A DNA stretch of 64,000 nucleotides. Source: Lichenostomus cassidix (taxonomy: Eukaryota; Chordata; Aves; Passeriformes; Meliphagidae). The translations under genes were made by a program, and so were the position numbers. Positions 38,191 through 50,715 of this stretch are shown piece after piece. Numbering within the stretch: position 1 is the stretch's first letter; each line of letters begins with the position of its first letter. The stretch covers positions 24,918,558 through 24,982,557 of the forward strand of contig CM039211.1 in NCBI GenBank assembly GCA_008360975.2, written 5' to 3'. Below the pieces are notes generated by a model. The model was not told the origin of the DNA. It saw only the letters and a program-made list of their open reading frames with translations, and did no database searches.

Positions 38191-39620
38191 TGGCCTGTGA
38201 AGAACTTTGACACATTTCCCGAATATTGAGCCATGGGTCAATCCAGTTGTCAGCCAGACCAGACACAGCAGAGTTGTGTGAAGGACAAGATAAGAGGCTT
38301 CCACCCAAAAGAAAGGTTAAGGCTAACACAGGGTGGCTGCTCAGTGGGCAACCTCACCACTAAGGGTATCAAAATGGCAAAGTTCCCAACATATGCCTTT
38401 GCCCCAGAGTTTGTTTGCAAGGTCTGCCTTGAGGCTCTCAGGCACTGTGTCTCCTGTGGGCTCTTGGGGGTTGTGAAAACTGTCTCATCACCCCCAGCTG
38501 GGGGGCAGGACAAGCTGGTGGGCAGCTGGGGCAGGTCTAGCCTTGTGCATTGGAAAACCTCACTGGCAAGAGGACATGGTCTGTGTAAGAAGGGTGTGGC
38601 TTGGAAAGTTTTATGACTCCTGGAAAACTGGTCCTATATATCAATGTAGCCAATACCTGTATTGTGTTTTAGTAGATTTTATGCTTTAGAAGAAATTGCC
38701 AAATACCCAGTCTCTCCAAAACCCCCTCCCCCAGAAAAAAACATGTTGAGGATAATCAAGAAGTGTGAATGAATCAGGTGAATCAGCTGCCAATAAAGAT
38801 GTTGGACAAAAATATAAAAAATATAAGGAGGGCAATTTTACATGAGGCCCTTCCAAGTGAAATAATTTTTACAGTGGTCTCTACAAAACACTCTACAAAT
38901 TAAAAAACCCACATCATATTGTGCATTCTAAGTCATAAAAAAATTCCAGTTAGTGTCTCAGTGCAAACCCACATAAAGTGTTTTATTTCCTTACATCAGG
39001 AGTAGATAATTTGATTAGAATCAAAATATGCACTATTATTCTTACATGGATATTGCATAGTGACTACTACTAATTGGACCCTTTAATGAGTGGATGACTC
39101 AGTTTTTGCTTAGCCAAGGTCAGTTGTTGGCAGTTGCAATAGTTCCCTGATTCAGTGTGTGATGCATGCCTTTTTATCATGTAAGTTCTGTGCCTAGCAC
39201 ACTGGGGCACTTGTTAGTTATAAGAGGTCCTGTGATTTTTCACCAAAAGCTTAAAGAAAATTAGACAGTGACAGCAAATGATTCATTTGGGGAGCTGAGA
39301 GGTAAAACTTAGAGATGGTAGCAGTTGAGAAAATGACAGAATAGTTTATAGTTTTCAAAGTTTTATGTAGTTGTTTAAGTATTTGGACAAAGGCTTCTAA
39401 ACAGTGTGTTACTGCTACATGACTTTTCACCTAGATTCACTTACCTCCTTATGAGTGAAACAATTACCTAAATCCCCTTAAAGTCAGTGCATCCATTTGG
39501 AAGATGCAGGCTCTACGCAAGTGTGGCCACGTATGTGACCTCTGTTACCTTAACACAGCTGATTCAGCAATTATTCCTGGTATTCAGAAAGTGAAAGACA
39601 AAGCAAAATGAAGATGCCTT
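38191..39620. other. Unassigned sequence, GC-richer to 38640, then AT-rich
   Basis: 38191-38640 is richer in G and C than its surroundings and contains a 127-codon plus-strand open frame (38233-38616) with several Cys residues but no motif I recognise. It could be further decayed CR1, an old retroviral remnant or unique sequence. 38641-39620 is ordinary AT-rich DNA. Confidence 0.5.
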
Positions 39621-40120
39621 NNNNNNNNNNNNNNNNNNNNNNNNNNNNNNNNNNNNNNNNNNNNNNNNNNNNNNNNNNNNNNNNNNNNNNNNNNNNNNNN
39701 NNNNNNNNNNNNNNNNNNNNNNNNNNNNNNNNNNNNNNNNNNNNNNNNNNNNNNNNNNNNNNNNNNNNNNNNNNNNNNNNNNNNNNNNNNNNNNNNNNNN
39801 NNNNNNNNNNNNNNNNNNNNNNNNNNNNNNNNNNNNNNNNNNNNNNNNNNNNNNNNNNNNNNNNNNNNNNNNNNNNNNNNNNNNNNNNNNNNNNNNNNNN
39901 NNNNNNNNNNNNNNNNNNNNNNNNNNNNNNNNNNNNNNNNNNNNNNNNNNNNNNNNNNNNNNNNNNNNNNNNNNNNNNNNNNNNNNNNNNNNNNNNNNNN
40001 NNNNNNNNNNNNNNNNNNNNNNNNNNNNNNNNNNNNNNNNNNNNNNNNNNNNNNNNNNNNNNNNNNNNNNNNNNNNNNNNNNNNNNNNNNNNNNNNNNNN
40101 NNNNNNNNNNNNNNNNNNNN
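39621..40120. other. Assembly gap, 500 N
   Basis: Exactly 500 undetermined bases. The round length suggests a placeholder of unknown true size. Open frames that read across it are artefacts. Confidence 0.99.
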
Positions 40121-40797
40121 ATTGTTGGTTTAATTCTACAGTAAGACAAAGATGACTGAAAGTCATTATGGATAATTTCCTTTCCACACAGAAGGGTGTG
40201 CTTTCAGTTCAGTTCCTAACAGTCAGATGTCCCTGCCATATAACATCTCCCCAGTGCACTATAATTGTTATATGGGATTTTGGGGTGGTTGTTGTTGTTG
40301 GGTTTTTTGGTGTGGTTTGGGTTTTTCTGTTTGACTGGTTGGCTTCTGGTTAATTGTGGTTTTCTTGTGTCATGCCATGTTTTTTGCCACCTACTCTAAT
40401 GAAGCAGGGAATGCTTGTGGTCACCAGAGGCTCATTGCTCTTGTTGCTGTGTAGATGAACAGAGTGCTCCAAGTGCCACACTGCCACTTTGAGCACCTAC
40501 ACTGATTTTGAAGGGCTGAATCCACAGAGAGTGTGATTGCTGAATCTGTATCAATTCATACCAGCTGAGAAGCTGATAAATTCTTTCCTTTACTTGCATC
40601 CATAGCAGCACCAACTCATGGGTGCATCACTTTCTATCTGTTGTCTCTCACTGAAAGATGAGCTGTGGTTTTACAGCTGTGCTGGGGAAACCCAAGTAGG
40701 ACAAATATCTCAGTCAGTCTGGAGTGTGGATATTACACACTTTTGAGCTGGCCCACAGAAATCCATATAATGCACCCTCAGCATAATTCACATAATG
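40121..40797. other. Non-coding sequence with G/T-rich tract
   Basis: A G/T-rich low-complexity tract lies at 40274-40370. The remainder shows no gene or repeat family. Confidence 0.6.
40274..40370. repeat. G/T-rich low-complexity tract near the gap
   Basis: The plus strand is almost all G and T (TGGGGTGGTTGTTGTTGTTG, later GGTTTGGGTTTTT). It has three G runs of three or four plus several GG pairs, enough for a weak two-layer quadruplex at most. It begins about 150 bases after the 500-N gap. Confidence 0.65.
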
Positions 40798-40924
40798 TAG
40801 TGTCAGCAAGTTTGCTGATGACACGAAACCAGGAGTGACTGATAGCTGTGAAGGCTGTGCTGCCATTCAGTGGGATGGGATGATCTCCAGAGGTCCCTTC
40901 CAATGCTAACAATTCTGTGATTCC
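40798..40924 (+). mobile_element. CR1 LINE with large internal deletion
   Basis: The left half, GTCAGCAAGTTTGCTGATGA through GGCTGTGCTGCCATTCAG, is CR1 reverse-transcriptase sequence around the FADD active site (AKFADDT-like text). Within a few bases it jumps to the 3' tail GATGATCTCCAGAGGTCCC and CAATTCTGTGATTCC. About a kilobase of normal CR1 between these points is absent. It has no coding capacity. Confidence 0.85.
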
Positions 40925-43900
40925 TTTATGTTAACAAGATGCAGAGTCTAAAAAGGCCAATTTTCTCCTTAGGTAAGAAATAAGCAAAAGCATTTCCCTC
41001 GCACATGCCAGATCTTTCTCTTTTTGGATGCTAAGCAGAGTGTCTGTAAATACTGGCAAGATCTAATATGTCTGTTTTTTACGTTGAAGCTGTGATACTG
41101 ATGGTTTTCAGGAGCCTGTGTGAGTACTTGCAATGAGACTTCAGCCGGGAGTGAAGCCAGATTCAGAAAAATACACAGAAGTCCAGCTTTTATACCCTCC
41201 CAAATCTCAGGCCAGACAAAGGAACCCATTTCCTGTCACCGACTGCCTCTCTCTCTGCTTTGTCTCCCTTTCAGAAAATAGATTGGCAGCTAAACTTTCC
41301 TTCTTTCTCCTAAAGTCAAGCCCCAGTTTCACAGCATGACACTTCCTAATCTACCCTGGGGCCCAGGGGTGAAGAGTATTCCTAGATAAAATGGAGGGAA
41401 TTGGGGTATGGTGCTAAATGCCTGCAGAAAAGAGAAACAGTAGGTGGATATAGAATCAGGGGATCCATTTTTACAGAGGACAGTGGATTCTGACCAGAAA
41501 TGTTCTGCGTAGGGATGTTCAAACACCGGAGAGGAAATGAGTTCTGCAGTCACCAGCTGTACCTCTCCACATTCCTCCCTGTCCAGTTTTAGCTTTCTGC
41601 CTTAGTTTAATTACCAAAACAAGCCACATTTCCTGTAGGTACACTGAAGTCAGCACTAGATGATTCTCCTGTTTAAGATGGTAAATTAGTCCTCACTGAG
41701 CTTTCCATTGCTGCAGTTAGTATAATTTTTTTTATTCCTCAGTTTTATTTTAAGCAGTAGTATTTATAATACTTTTTTATGTGTGGGTACTTATTTATCA
41801 CATTTTACTGATCAAGTGTTTTTTGTTCAGCCTTAGAATTCCTTCTTTTCTAGGTATTAAAACTCATCTGCAATTTATCTTTTTGAGGTGAAAGACATTG
41901 CAGTAAGTAGTACACAGAAGAGAAAAAAAAGAGTTTGTATAAGGAAAAAATGGGTTGGAAGAAAGGGTTGGATGACCTTCCCCTGTAATGTTTCTGATTC
42001 CGTAATCTTGTGGTATCAAACTGTAACTAAGAGTGACAATTTCCACTTCTATTCTTGTACGATAAGTTCTTCTGCTCAGGACCCTCTCTCCTTGTAAATT
42101 AGTATGTCAGCTGTGGCACAAGAGGTGTTCAATACCTTTTAACAATTGTGCTTGTGATCAAAAATAAGGTAGACATGGCACTCGAATTTGCTCAGGTATC
42201 GATCAGCTTGTTTGAAGAGTAAATGATTAGGAACATAAATAGCTACTGATGAAGCTTGCTGCTCAGCAGCTGTGTGGGCAGGGCCTGAGCAGCCTCTGGA
42301 CTTTGTGGACTGACATAACATAGCTTAGGACAGAGCTGTGTGTTTGCTGGTGGATGTGCAAATTACATTTATATGCACACCATTCGAGATTTTTAGTTCA
42401 TTTTTACAGTTAATGTGTGATAAGGCACACCTGTGTGGCAGGCATGGCGAGGGGGTGAGTCAGGTCCAGAGTCAGCCAGGGCCAGGGGCAGGACTGGCAG
42501 CAAGGCCAGTCTGAGTCTCACTGGGGAGATTCAGGACATGGGACATGGTATGAGCCCCATCCCATGGTGAGGCTGTGAGGCATCCCAAGGGAGATTTGGC
42601 AAGGCATGGTGAGACCCGCGGATGCTCTTACCACTCCAGCTGGGTCTAATTCTTTGTAGCATACCAGAATTAGAAAACAACCACTTGGAGCTATTAATGC
42701 ATCAACTGACTCTGTCACCCAGGAAAAACTAAGTCAAATGAAATTTTCACGGAGTTTTTAATCACAGAGTTTTGGAGGAAGAAGACCCAACAAAGAAAAA
42801 ACTGGTATGTAACAAAAGCAATAGAAAAATTCATCTGTTAAAGAGGCAAGAAAAACACTAATTATTAAATTGTTCTCTATACTAAATTATTACCAAAAAT
42901 TATGTTTATTGGCTATTCTTACCTTCCTCAATATCAAAGAAAATGCTCTTATTTTTAAGGAAACACTATTACTAGATACGGCAAGCAGCAAGCTATATCT
43001 GTGCATGAAGGCCACTACTGGGTTGTGTGGTTGTTTTTTTTTTTGTTAGGAATGGAATTTCTTCTACACATTTGGCAAATCCCACTTTCCAAAATCTTCA
43101 AGGTGGCATCTCTCTCTCTTGTGTTACTAACCCTTGCCATTTTCCCAAGTCCATGATTTAACAAACTGGTGCAATGAGTTGAGGAATTTAAGTCTATTTT
43201 GTGCATAAATTACTTGTTTCCTGGTGATGACAAGCTTTTGTTGCCCATTTGATATGTTTAAGCCAAAATATTCTACATAAAATACATAAAACCCCTTATA
43301 CCTACCCCTGTGTGGCCAGTCTGTGAGCCTCCCTCTTTCAGTCTGAAGCTGCAAAGAATTTCAACTTGTGTTTAGAAGAAGGAAAAATACAGTATACAGA
43401 AAATAAATTGAATACTGGAAATACTTAAACTGAATTCTGGAAGTTAGGCTCTTAAGATAAAGATCACAAACTCATAAGTTTTGGGGCTCCTTTTTGCTCA
43501 TGAGGCACAAAAACTGCCTGTGTGAAGAAAGAATCCAGGAGCAAGCGTTCCAGTCCAAGTTTGACCTGGACTTGGAGAGCAATCACTACAAACAGGGAGG
43601 CATTCTCCTTCCCAGAGAGACTGCAACCATGAAAGCTGATATTTCGCACCCCATAGAGCAAGAGAAAGAGCCTCAGCAGACACATTACTGAACTGGGATG
43701 TATTTACTCTTTATGGGTAGGCAGTGGCCACTAGAGGCAGATTATAAAAGCTAAACAAAAAATTTATTTTTTGCCAAATGATCACCCAAATGGTCATTGC
43801 CATCGGCAGAGGGAAAAATTCCAAATGAGGTTTCTTCCAACTCTTGCTACTAACCAAAGCCTTTTCAATCTCAAAAGTTTTTTGGATGTGAAGTCAGAAC

Positions 43901-46725
43901 AAAGCTGCTTTGTGAATGTTAGGTACATCTTGACTATCTGCTGTCTTTTATACATACACCTTTTCTACATTTTTGATGTTTTCATATAATTTTTTCATAT
44001 GTGTTTATTTGCTTCTACCCTGTTTCCAAACTGGCTTCAGCTAATCCCTTGTACTAAATGTGAAATCCTGACATGCACCACTCACCCAGCCAAAATATAC
44101 AATACAAAAATAATTTTACTGCTTTCTCAGTGAACATTCAGCCTAAGCTTTACAGAATGCATACTTCAAGAACTACAAATTCAGATAATTTGCCAAAAAG
44201 TAAATTCAATTCTGATTTTTAAAGTGCAAAGATATTAACTCAGTTTCACGGGGTTTTTTGTATGGTGTCAAACAGCAAATTAGCACTGTTTTTCCACCAG
44301 CATTTTATTTTAAAGTTGAATAGACAATTCATAAAATCTACTGAATCAGGTCTGCAGAGTTATTGCAATTCAAGTTTGAATGGTACATGATATTGCTGAG
44401 CTATCAGTCAAGATTTTAATTTTAAATTTGAGATGTATTTTTTGATGATATGATTCTGTTAAATTGGAGATAGTGGGAAATGTTCTTAGTTTATAGAGTA
44501 TTTATGCACACTTGCTTTTGATTCCAAGACTGAAATTTCTGCAATCAGATTTATTTCAAGCAGCTATTCCTTTCTCAAGATTAGGTCATCATCACAGACC
44601 ATGTGACGTAAATTAGTCTAGCATTGCAGGTGCTAGAGTTTTAAGCTTATTTCATAGCTGATGAGAACAAACTTGGCCAAAACTACTTAGTTTATGTCTG
44701 AGACTATATAAAATCACCACAGAGTAATTTATATTACTGATTTTGTAATTATTCATTGCCTGAATGGTAGAGGTCCATACGGATCTCAACGAGAGTCAGA
44801 ATTTGATTGTCCCAAGTGTTTCACAAATGGCACAAAACAGTCCTTACACTAGAGATTTCAGCCTAAGAGTTCAGCAACGTGCAACAGGTGGGTAAGGCAG
44901 ATAGTGAGCTGGTTGAGGCAACAAAAAATTCAGAGAATAAGGTTCATTCACTAAAGTTTGTACCCATGGGTGGTCACCGGTATGACTGGTGCCAGGAGGT
45001 ATATTGTAATTCTCATTACAGTTGCAATTTCTTGCTATGCTCTTAAAAAAAAATAAAATATATAGATATATATACACTATTCTCTTGAGGGCCAAATTAA
45101 ATAACTTTTAGTGAAGCTTATTAAGTTTATAACAATTTTTTTCCTAATAATAATAATTTTTTGAAAACAATTTGGCTAAACTGGAGATTGTAAAAGATGT
45201 ATGTTATTCAGATTTTAATTCTGAAGCTACAAAACAAACTAACCAGCTTTTCTTGTTCCACTCAAGTAAAAGACAAATTTTAAAATATGTAAGAGCAATT
45301 TTTAAATGTGTAAGAAGGCTGTTATAGGAAGAGGTTTTGGTACAAAGGAAGGGAAATCTAGAACAATTTACTTTTGTATTTGACAGAATAAAATCTCTGG
45401 GCTCCAAACACCACTAACATTAAAAAAAAGCAAATTACCAATGTCACTCTTTGCCATAGTTTGACAGACTATGAGAAAGAAAATAAGCATTGAGAAAGTT
45501 GTCTTGGCTACTGCTTAATCACAAAAAAAGGTGACTTTCAAATACCTTCTATAAATCAGAATATGATTTGATATCTATATATTTGATACCTGATAAATTA
45601 CCCATACAGGTTCTGGGAAAAAACCCCAAAGTTTAAGATATTTGGAAGAAGAGTTCTTTACTTTATCCATAAGAAAAATCAACAAGATATAGGTTGGAAT
45701 CTAAAGGGAATTTTTTCAAAAACATGATCATGTCTTCAAATTTTCATGGTTAATAGGAGAGAGAGAGAATAGTATGTAACAGAATGCTCCCTTTTCTGTT
45801 TCTTTTTATAATATCTTTATTATAATATTTTTATAATATCTGAAAATAAATTATTTTCAGCAGGGTAATTTTATCTGCTTAATATTCAAAATGTTTGTCT
45901 TGTTAGGGTTCTACATCAATGTGCTGCAGATACAATTTCACCTACAAACCAAACTGTCTTTATTTTTCATCCTTTTTCAGGTTTGTGGGCTTTCCTATGT
46001 TTGCTGTGAGGTATGTATTGACAGATAACATATCTGGTTAATTATAGACTGTATTTTCTTCTTGTTTTAAAATGCATCATTTCATCCTATTGGTTTATTT
46101 GGCATCCCAAAAAATGAATTTTCTAGTTACTAATTTATTCTGATAGAACAGCCAAACAGATATCCCTAGATTTCTGTACTTTGCCAACAGTGAACATTCC
46201 TCTTCCTAGAAAATGTTAGTAGCTGGAATGAATTAAGAAGCTTCGAGGCTGGCAACACTCATTGGACAGATTACTGTTACAGCTATGTATAAGAAAGGCA
46301 TTTTGGGTTAGCCAAGAATGCTATCTTTCTTTCTGATTATTAATGATTGAAAAATCAGAAGAGAAGTATAGATCAGAGACCCCGTGTTCACTTGCAGGTT
46401 CAGGTGAATTTAATAATAATTAATATGCAATAACCTTATATTGTAATTAATGTTTTTTCTACCAAGTTTTCTATGGCTGGGTGGCATATTGTGTAAACCA
46501 CAGAATAGTTTCCCTGCTATCCATCAGATCTCCAGCTGGAAAGGGCTGGTAAGGTCTGCTGGTACCTTAGGTAAACCTGTAAGTAAATGAAATCATCAAA
46601 TCTTTGCCTGTTTTTGTTCAATAATGTGGGTCTGATTTGGTCTCTAATATTTGTTTCATTTTGCAGATATTAACTTTTCCACTGAAAGCATTTAGTTGTA
46701 GGAAAATCCTTATAATTATTTACAG
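40925..46725. other. Non-coding sequence, mostly AT-rich
   Basis: No supported gene. A GC-richer patch at 42280-42660 (GGCAGGCATGGCGAGGGGGT and similar) is unassigned and may be an old repeat. A small A/TA-rich tract lies at 45043-45077. A 21-base inverted repeat CTGAAAATA/TATTTTCAG lies at 45840-45860. All open frames are short and unrecognised. Confidence 0.55.
45840..45860. repeat. 21-base inverted repeat
   Basis: CTGAAAATA, three bases, then TATTTTCAG, a perfect 9-base stem. It follows closely repeated TTATAATATC words at 45807-45840. Confidence 0.75.
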
Positions 46726-46790
46726 AGATTAGGAGAAGAACCATTATGGGGCTACAATTCAAGTACTATTCAGCATGTCGAAAGCATAAT
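46726..46790 (+). other. Candidate internal exon, 65 bp, unknown gene
   Basis: It is preceded by an acceptor-like TTATAATTATTTACAG and followed by the donor GTAAGT at 46791-46796. Two frames are open: one begins RLGEEPLWGYNSST, the other IRRRTIMGLQFKYY. I recognise neither. The pyrimidine tract is weak, so this is less convincing than 20201-20261. It may be a lncRNA exon or chance. Confidence 0.15.
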
Positions 46791-49700
46791 GTAAGTCTTT
46801 AATTAATGTTTACAGAAAATTGTAAATTCCTACTTACACATTTACAATAACCCTACTTAGTTCACTAGCTAGCAGTCAGACATTTTAAAAAGGAAACAAG
46901 GGTACATCCTTTAAAAATACCTCTCTACTATTTAGTCTATTGAAATTAAAATGCAGGCTTAAAATAAGTAGCAAATGCCTGGTGTTTTGCTCAGACTTAA
47001 ACATGAAAACAGACATTTGTGTAAAAAGCAAAGAAGTAGTAAAAGAATACCCAACTATAAAACCAAAATGAAGAGCCTAAGACTAAGGTATGTATAGCGA
47101 TCAAGTCAATACCTGTCTTAGAACACTTTTTCACACTATTTTCTTAGTTCTACTTCCTTTTCTGGCAGTAGATTTAAGTAGATATTCAACAAAAAAAAAA
47201 TGTTTCTGATTTTGCTAAAGTGAGACATGATTCTAAAAGAACATATATTATATCTCCAGGTCTTCCTGCTGTTTTGTTGAAACCAGTTAGCTCAAAACCA
47301 TTGCGTAATCTTTATCTCACAGGAGGTCAAATCCGCACACTGAACTGCATTCTTTTTATACAAGCAATCAATGTCCCATGATCTGAAATACACAAAATCT
47401 GAATTGTGGAAAAAGAAAATTATGAGATCAAAATTTGTGCAACTACGATCTTTACTGTAAGGAGTTAGTTAAGAGGGATTTGGGCAGACTACACATTAAG
47501 TGCTTTGCAAGTGTTAAATTAATTTAGTGTACTAAAAAAGTACTTGGATATAACTTACAGAAACTGAGATTTTTCCAGCAGAAGATATTTCACATTACCC
47601 TGAATGGAATAACTTAGAGCAGAAAATGTATTCTAAATTGTTGATATAAGATGAATTGTTGCTAAAGCTTCTGCCAGACAATCTGTCAGTCCTTACTTTT
47701 ACCTCACAGTTTTTTAATTAACAAGGATGTGTTCCTGTTCTGCTGTGCTCAACTGGACTAGCTTTTGTGATCAATGTTATAAATTTCTCAACCTGTAAAT
47801 TCCTTCCAGGTAATAACATTGTTATCACATTTAATAGCTACAGGACTGCTATGTCAACAAAATACCTTGAAGGACCAGGGACCAAGAGTCAGTTTTGTTT
47901 AACCCTCATACCTTCCTTGATGAAAATTACACATTGCCATGGGTGTGACAGACACAGTCCAAAATAAACAGTGTAAGGGGTTTGGCCATTTTCCTAACCA
48001 TCTCTTGGCTAGTACCAGGATGCTTTGGAGCACTCTGCTGACAGTTAGGAGCTGCAAAGAACGCTGGACATGCAAAGCTGCTTCTGCACAGGAGGTGTCT
48101 CTGCCAGAGAAGCCAAACCACTGTCATCTTCCCTTTGCAGGAACTGCTTAGAAGGAACAAGGAATAGTCTGGTTCCACTAAAGCACTAAAGAAGTCTATT
48201 CTATCAGATTATCAGGAATGATCAAAAAATTTTCATCAAAATCCCTGAAGGAAAAAGTGTGAATTATCCTGAGAGAAAGGACAGTGATAGAAAAGGCTGA
48301 ATGCTGCTGTGTAACAACATTTCACTGTATCAGAAATAGACACTAATGACAAATGGACACAAGGGCTAAAGCTCAAAACACACTGTGAATCTGACCTGGA
48401 CAGATCATACCCGTCTCTGATAGGTACCTCAGGGATTTATTTCTTTTATGCTTTGGTTGAACTTATAAATATCATTATGCCTGTTAAGTCTGACTGTATT
48501 ATTTCTAAACTCATGTGGACTCTGAGTTGATCCTTCATACCCTTAAGCAAACAGAATATTTTGAAAAAAAATCCATAATAAAGGATTATTAAGGGTTGCT
48601 TTAACAAAAGGTCTTTTAAAGTTTGTTTTGTCTCATATATTTTTTGCCTTTATGTTAAAATGAAAAACTCTTCATGCTTCATTACCTAAGAAACTGAGGT
48701 AACTCATTTATCAAAGTGTTCTTTTCACTGTGTTTTTTACAGTTTTATTTTTAATTTTATTTGAATTGCCAATTATAAGTGAATTTTGGTGGAGTGTACC
48801 ATTCCCCTAAGAGTTTACATACAAGCAGGTGGTGGCAGAGAGAACCAAATACTACCTTTTAAAAGTGATATTGCTTCCCTACAATACAGTATAATTCTGA
48901 TTTGTGTGAGACTGCTTAGTATTTTAAATCAAACTTACTCCCTCTTTGGCTCATTCCTGACAAAGAGAAGTAAGGTTTCTTTTAATTTTTCTAAATATGG
49001 ATTTATTTCTAACTTGGCTCTATTCCCATCTTGTTGCTGAATACTGAGAACAAAACATGACTTTAAAATATATTACATGTCAATTATCTGACTTAAATTG
49101 CCTTCTTTGTGTAACTTGTATGCTGATGAATGATTTGTCTATCTTAATTTTACTGCTTTTTAATTTTTTTTTCTTCCATTTTAGTATTTACTGATATTTG
49201 GTGCTCCTCCTTTTCTACTTTTGGTAGTTTGAGATGATTAAAAGATTAAAAACATTTTGTAAGTTTTTATCTCCCCATTTATCGATTAGTCCAGACCTCT
49301 TTGAGGAAACTATCATAAAGAAAAGGTTTGCTTTTCTGATTTAACATATAGGTTATCTTATAGACCACAGGTCAGTTCTTTGTGCAGGCTTCTGATGAGG
49401 ACAGGTAGATATTGGTGTCAAATTTTGCTGTCTTTACAGACTTTGAGCCCTACTTGCATACTGGGAAACTGAATAGACCAGCATAAAGTTCATTCCATGC
49501 TTCAGAAGATTTTTATCTCTAACAGGTATGATCTTTGTTGCATATAAAGTATTTAGATCTAGAAGAAAAATAGAAGGGTAATGAAATTAGATGGAAATAT
49601 GCATATTGACAGAATATTGTGATTGCTGGAGAAAAAATATGGTAAGGACAGGAGACAAAATGCTTTGGGGAAAACATTCATGGTTAAATGCTCACTAAAA

Positions 49701-50535
49701 TCACAAGAAAATTGGAATATTTAGACTTTTTCTACACAAAATACAGAGCATGATTATTAAAGCAACAGTTTTGTAAAAGCGAACAAAAGAGTGTATGAGA
49801 TACCTGATATGCCATTCATGCCTTATATTATTTGCATAGATGCATTAGTAATGCTGTATTTAACATTGCTGATTGCTGACTGGTGTTCCCAGTCTTCATC
49901 TATAAGGAACAGAGGCACAGTGGCTCTGTTGATAAATGTGGAGGACGGACAATTTCTGTTGTCTATTCAATGGTCATAAATCTACTATAATTTTCACTGA
50001 TTAGATCAGTACAACACCCAGCTTTTGACCTTCGAGTCTTGTAATTTTTCCTGGCTAGGCACAGACTGAGAGGACCACGATGGCCAGTTTTAGGGTGTTT
50101 CTCTATACGGCAGGTTCAAACTGCACCACTGTTGCCCCAAGTGTCTCAGCCATTTGGTTTATGTATTTAAAGTTTATGCTACTGCCTGGAGCCTAGATGG
50201 GATGTTTTGAATAAATCTGTGTAGATATAAAGGAGCATGACAGTCCCACTGTTACTTAAGTTTCAACCTGCCACTTTTAATAATCATGCCTTCATTAAGT
50301 GACTTCAATAAAGAAGCAGCAGCAAGGAGCAATCAGCATATTGGTAGCAAGGTAGATATAAACTTACCTTCTGTCAGTGAGCCTTGACTCTTTCTAGACT
50401 TTAATTTTGTTTTTCCTTTCTCTGCTTTACTATTTATGTCTCAGTATGCTCATTTACTTGGGGGAAACACACTGGAGGGAAATGAAGAGATATGTTGTCT
50501 TGTTGAGCTTCTTCTTTTCAGATGTCTTTCTGAAT
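46791..50535. other. Non-coding AT-rich sequence
   Basis: No gene recognised. 47935-48160 is GC-richer, with overlapping open frames on both strands (83 codons minus, 70 codons plus) and no identifiable family. Confidence 0.6.
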
Positions 50536-50593
50536 TAAGATTCAATAAGGTATTCTGAATGGTTTAAATATGAGGTGGGTTGACCTTGGCTGG
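50536..50593. repeat. 58-bp local duplication, left copy
   Basis: It begins TAAGATTCAATAAGG and ends GGTTGACCTTGGCTGG. It matches 50604-50661 without gaps at 51 of 58 positions, and all seven differences are transitions. The right end matches the LTR-like words described for 50594-50715. Confidence 0.88.
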
Positions 50594-50715
50594 GTTTCTG
50601 ATATAAGATTCAGCAAGGTATTCTGAATAGTCTAAATATGGGGTGGGTTGACTTTGGTTGGATGCCCTTTGCCCCCCAAATTGCTCCAGCACAGCCCATC
50701 TCAACTTCCCACCCT
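50594..50715. mobile_element. Probable avian LTR-retrotransposon fragment, including right copy of the duplication
   Basis: The string GTGGGTTGACTTTGGTTGGA followed by TGCCCTTTGCCCCCCAAATT resembles a word series I associate with avian endogenous-retrovirus LTRs (GGTTGACC..GGCTGGATGCC, then a C-rich ACCAAAGCC-like stretch). This is recognition from memory. The duplicated copy is 50604-50661. Family, strand and true limits are uncertain. Confidence 0.4.

Noticed and set aside
39564..40187. Open frames of 178-207 codons
   Set aside because: They exist only because the 500-N gap contains no stop codons.
45981..46010. 30-bp stretch between TTTTTCAG and GTATGT, possible micro-exon
   Set aside because: Too short to judge; such pairs are common by chance in T-rich DNA.
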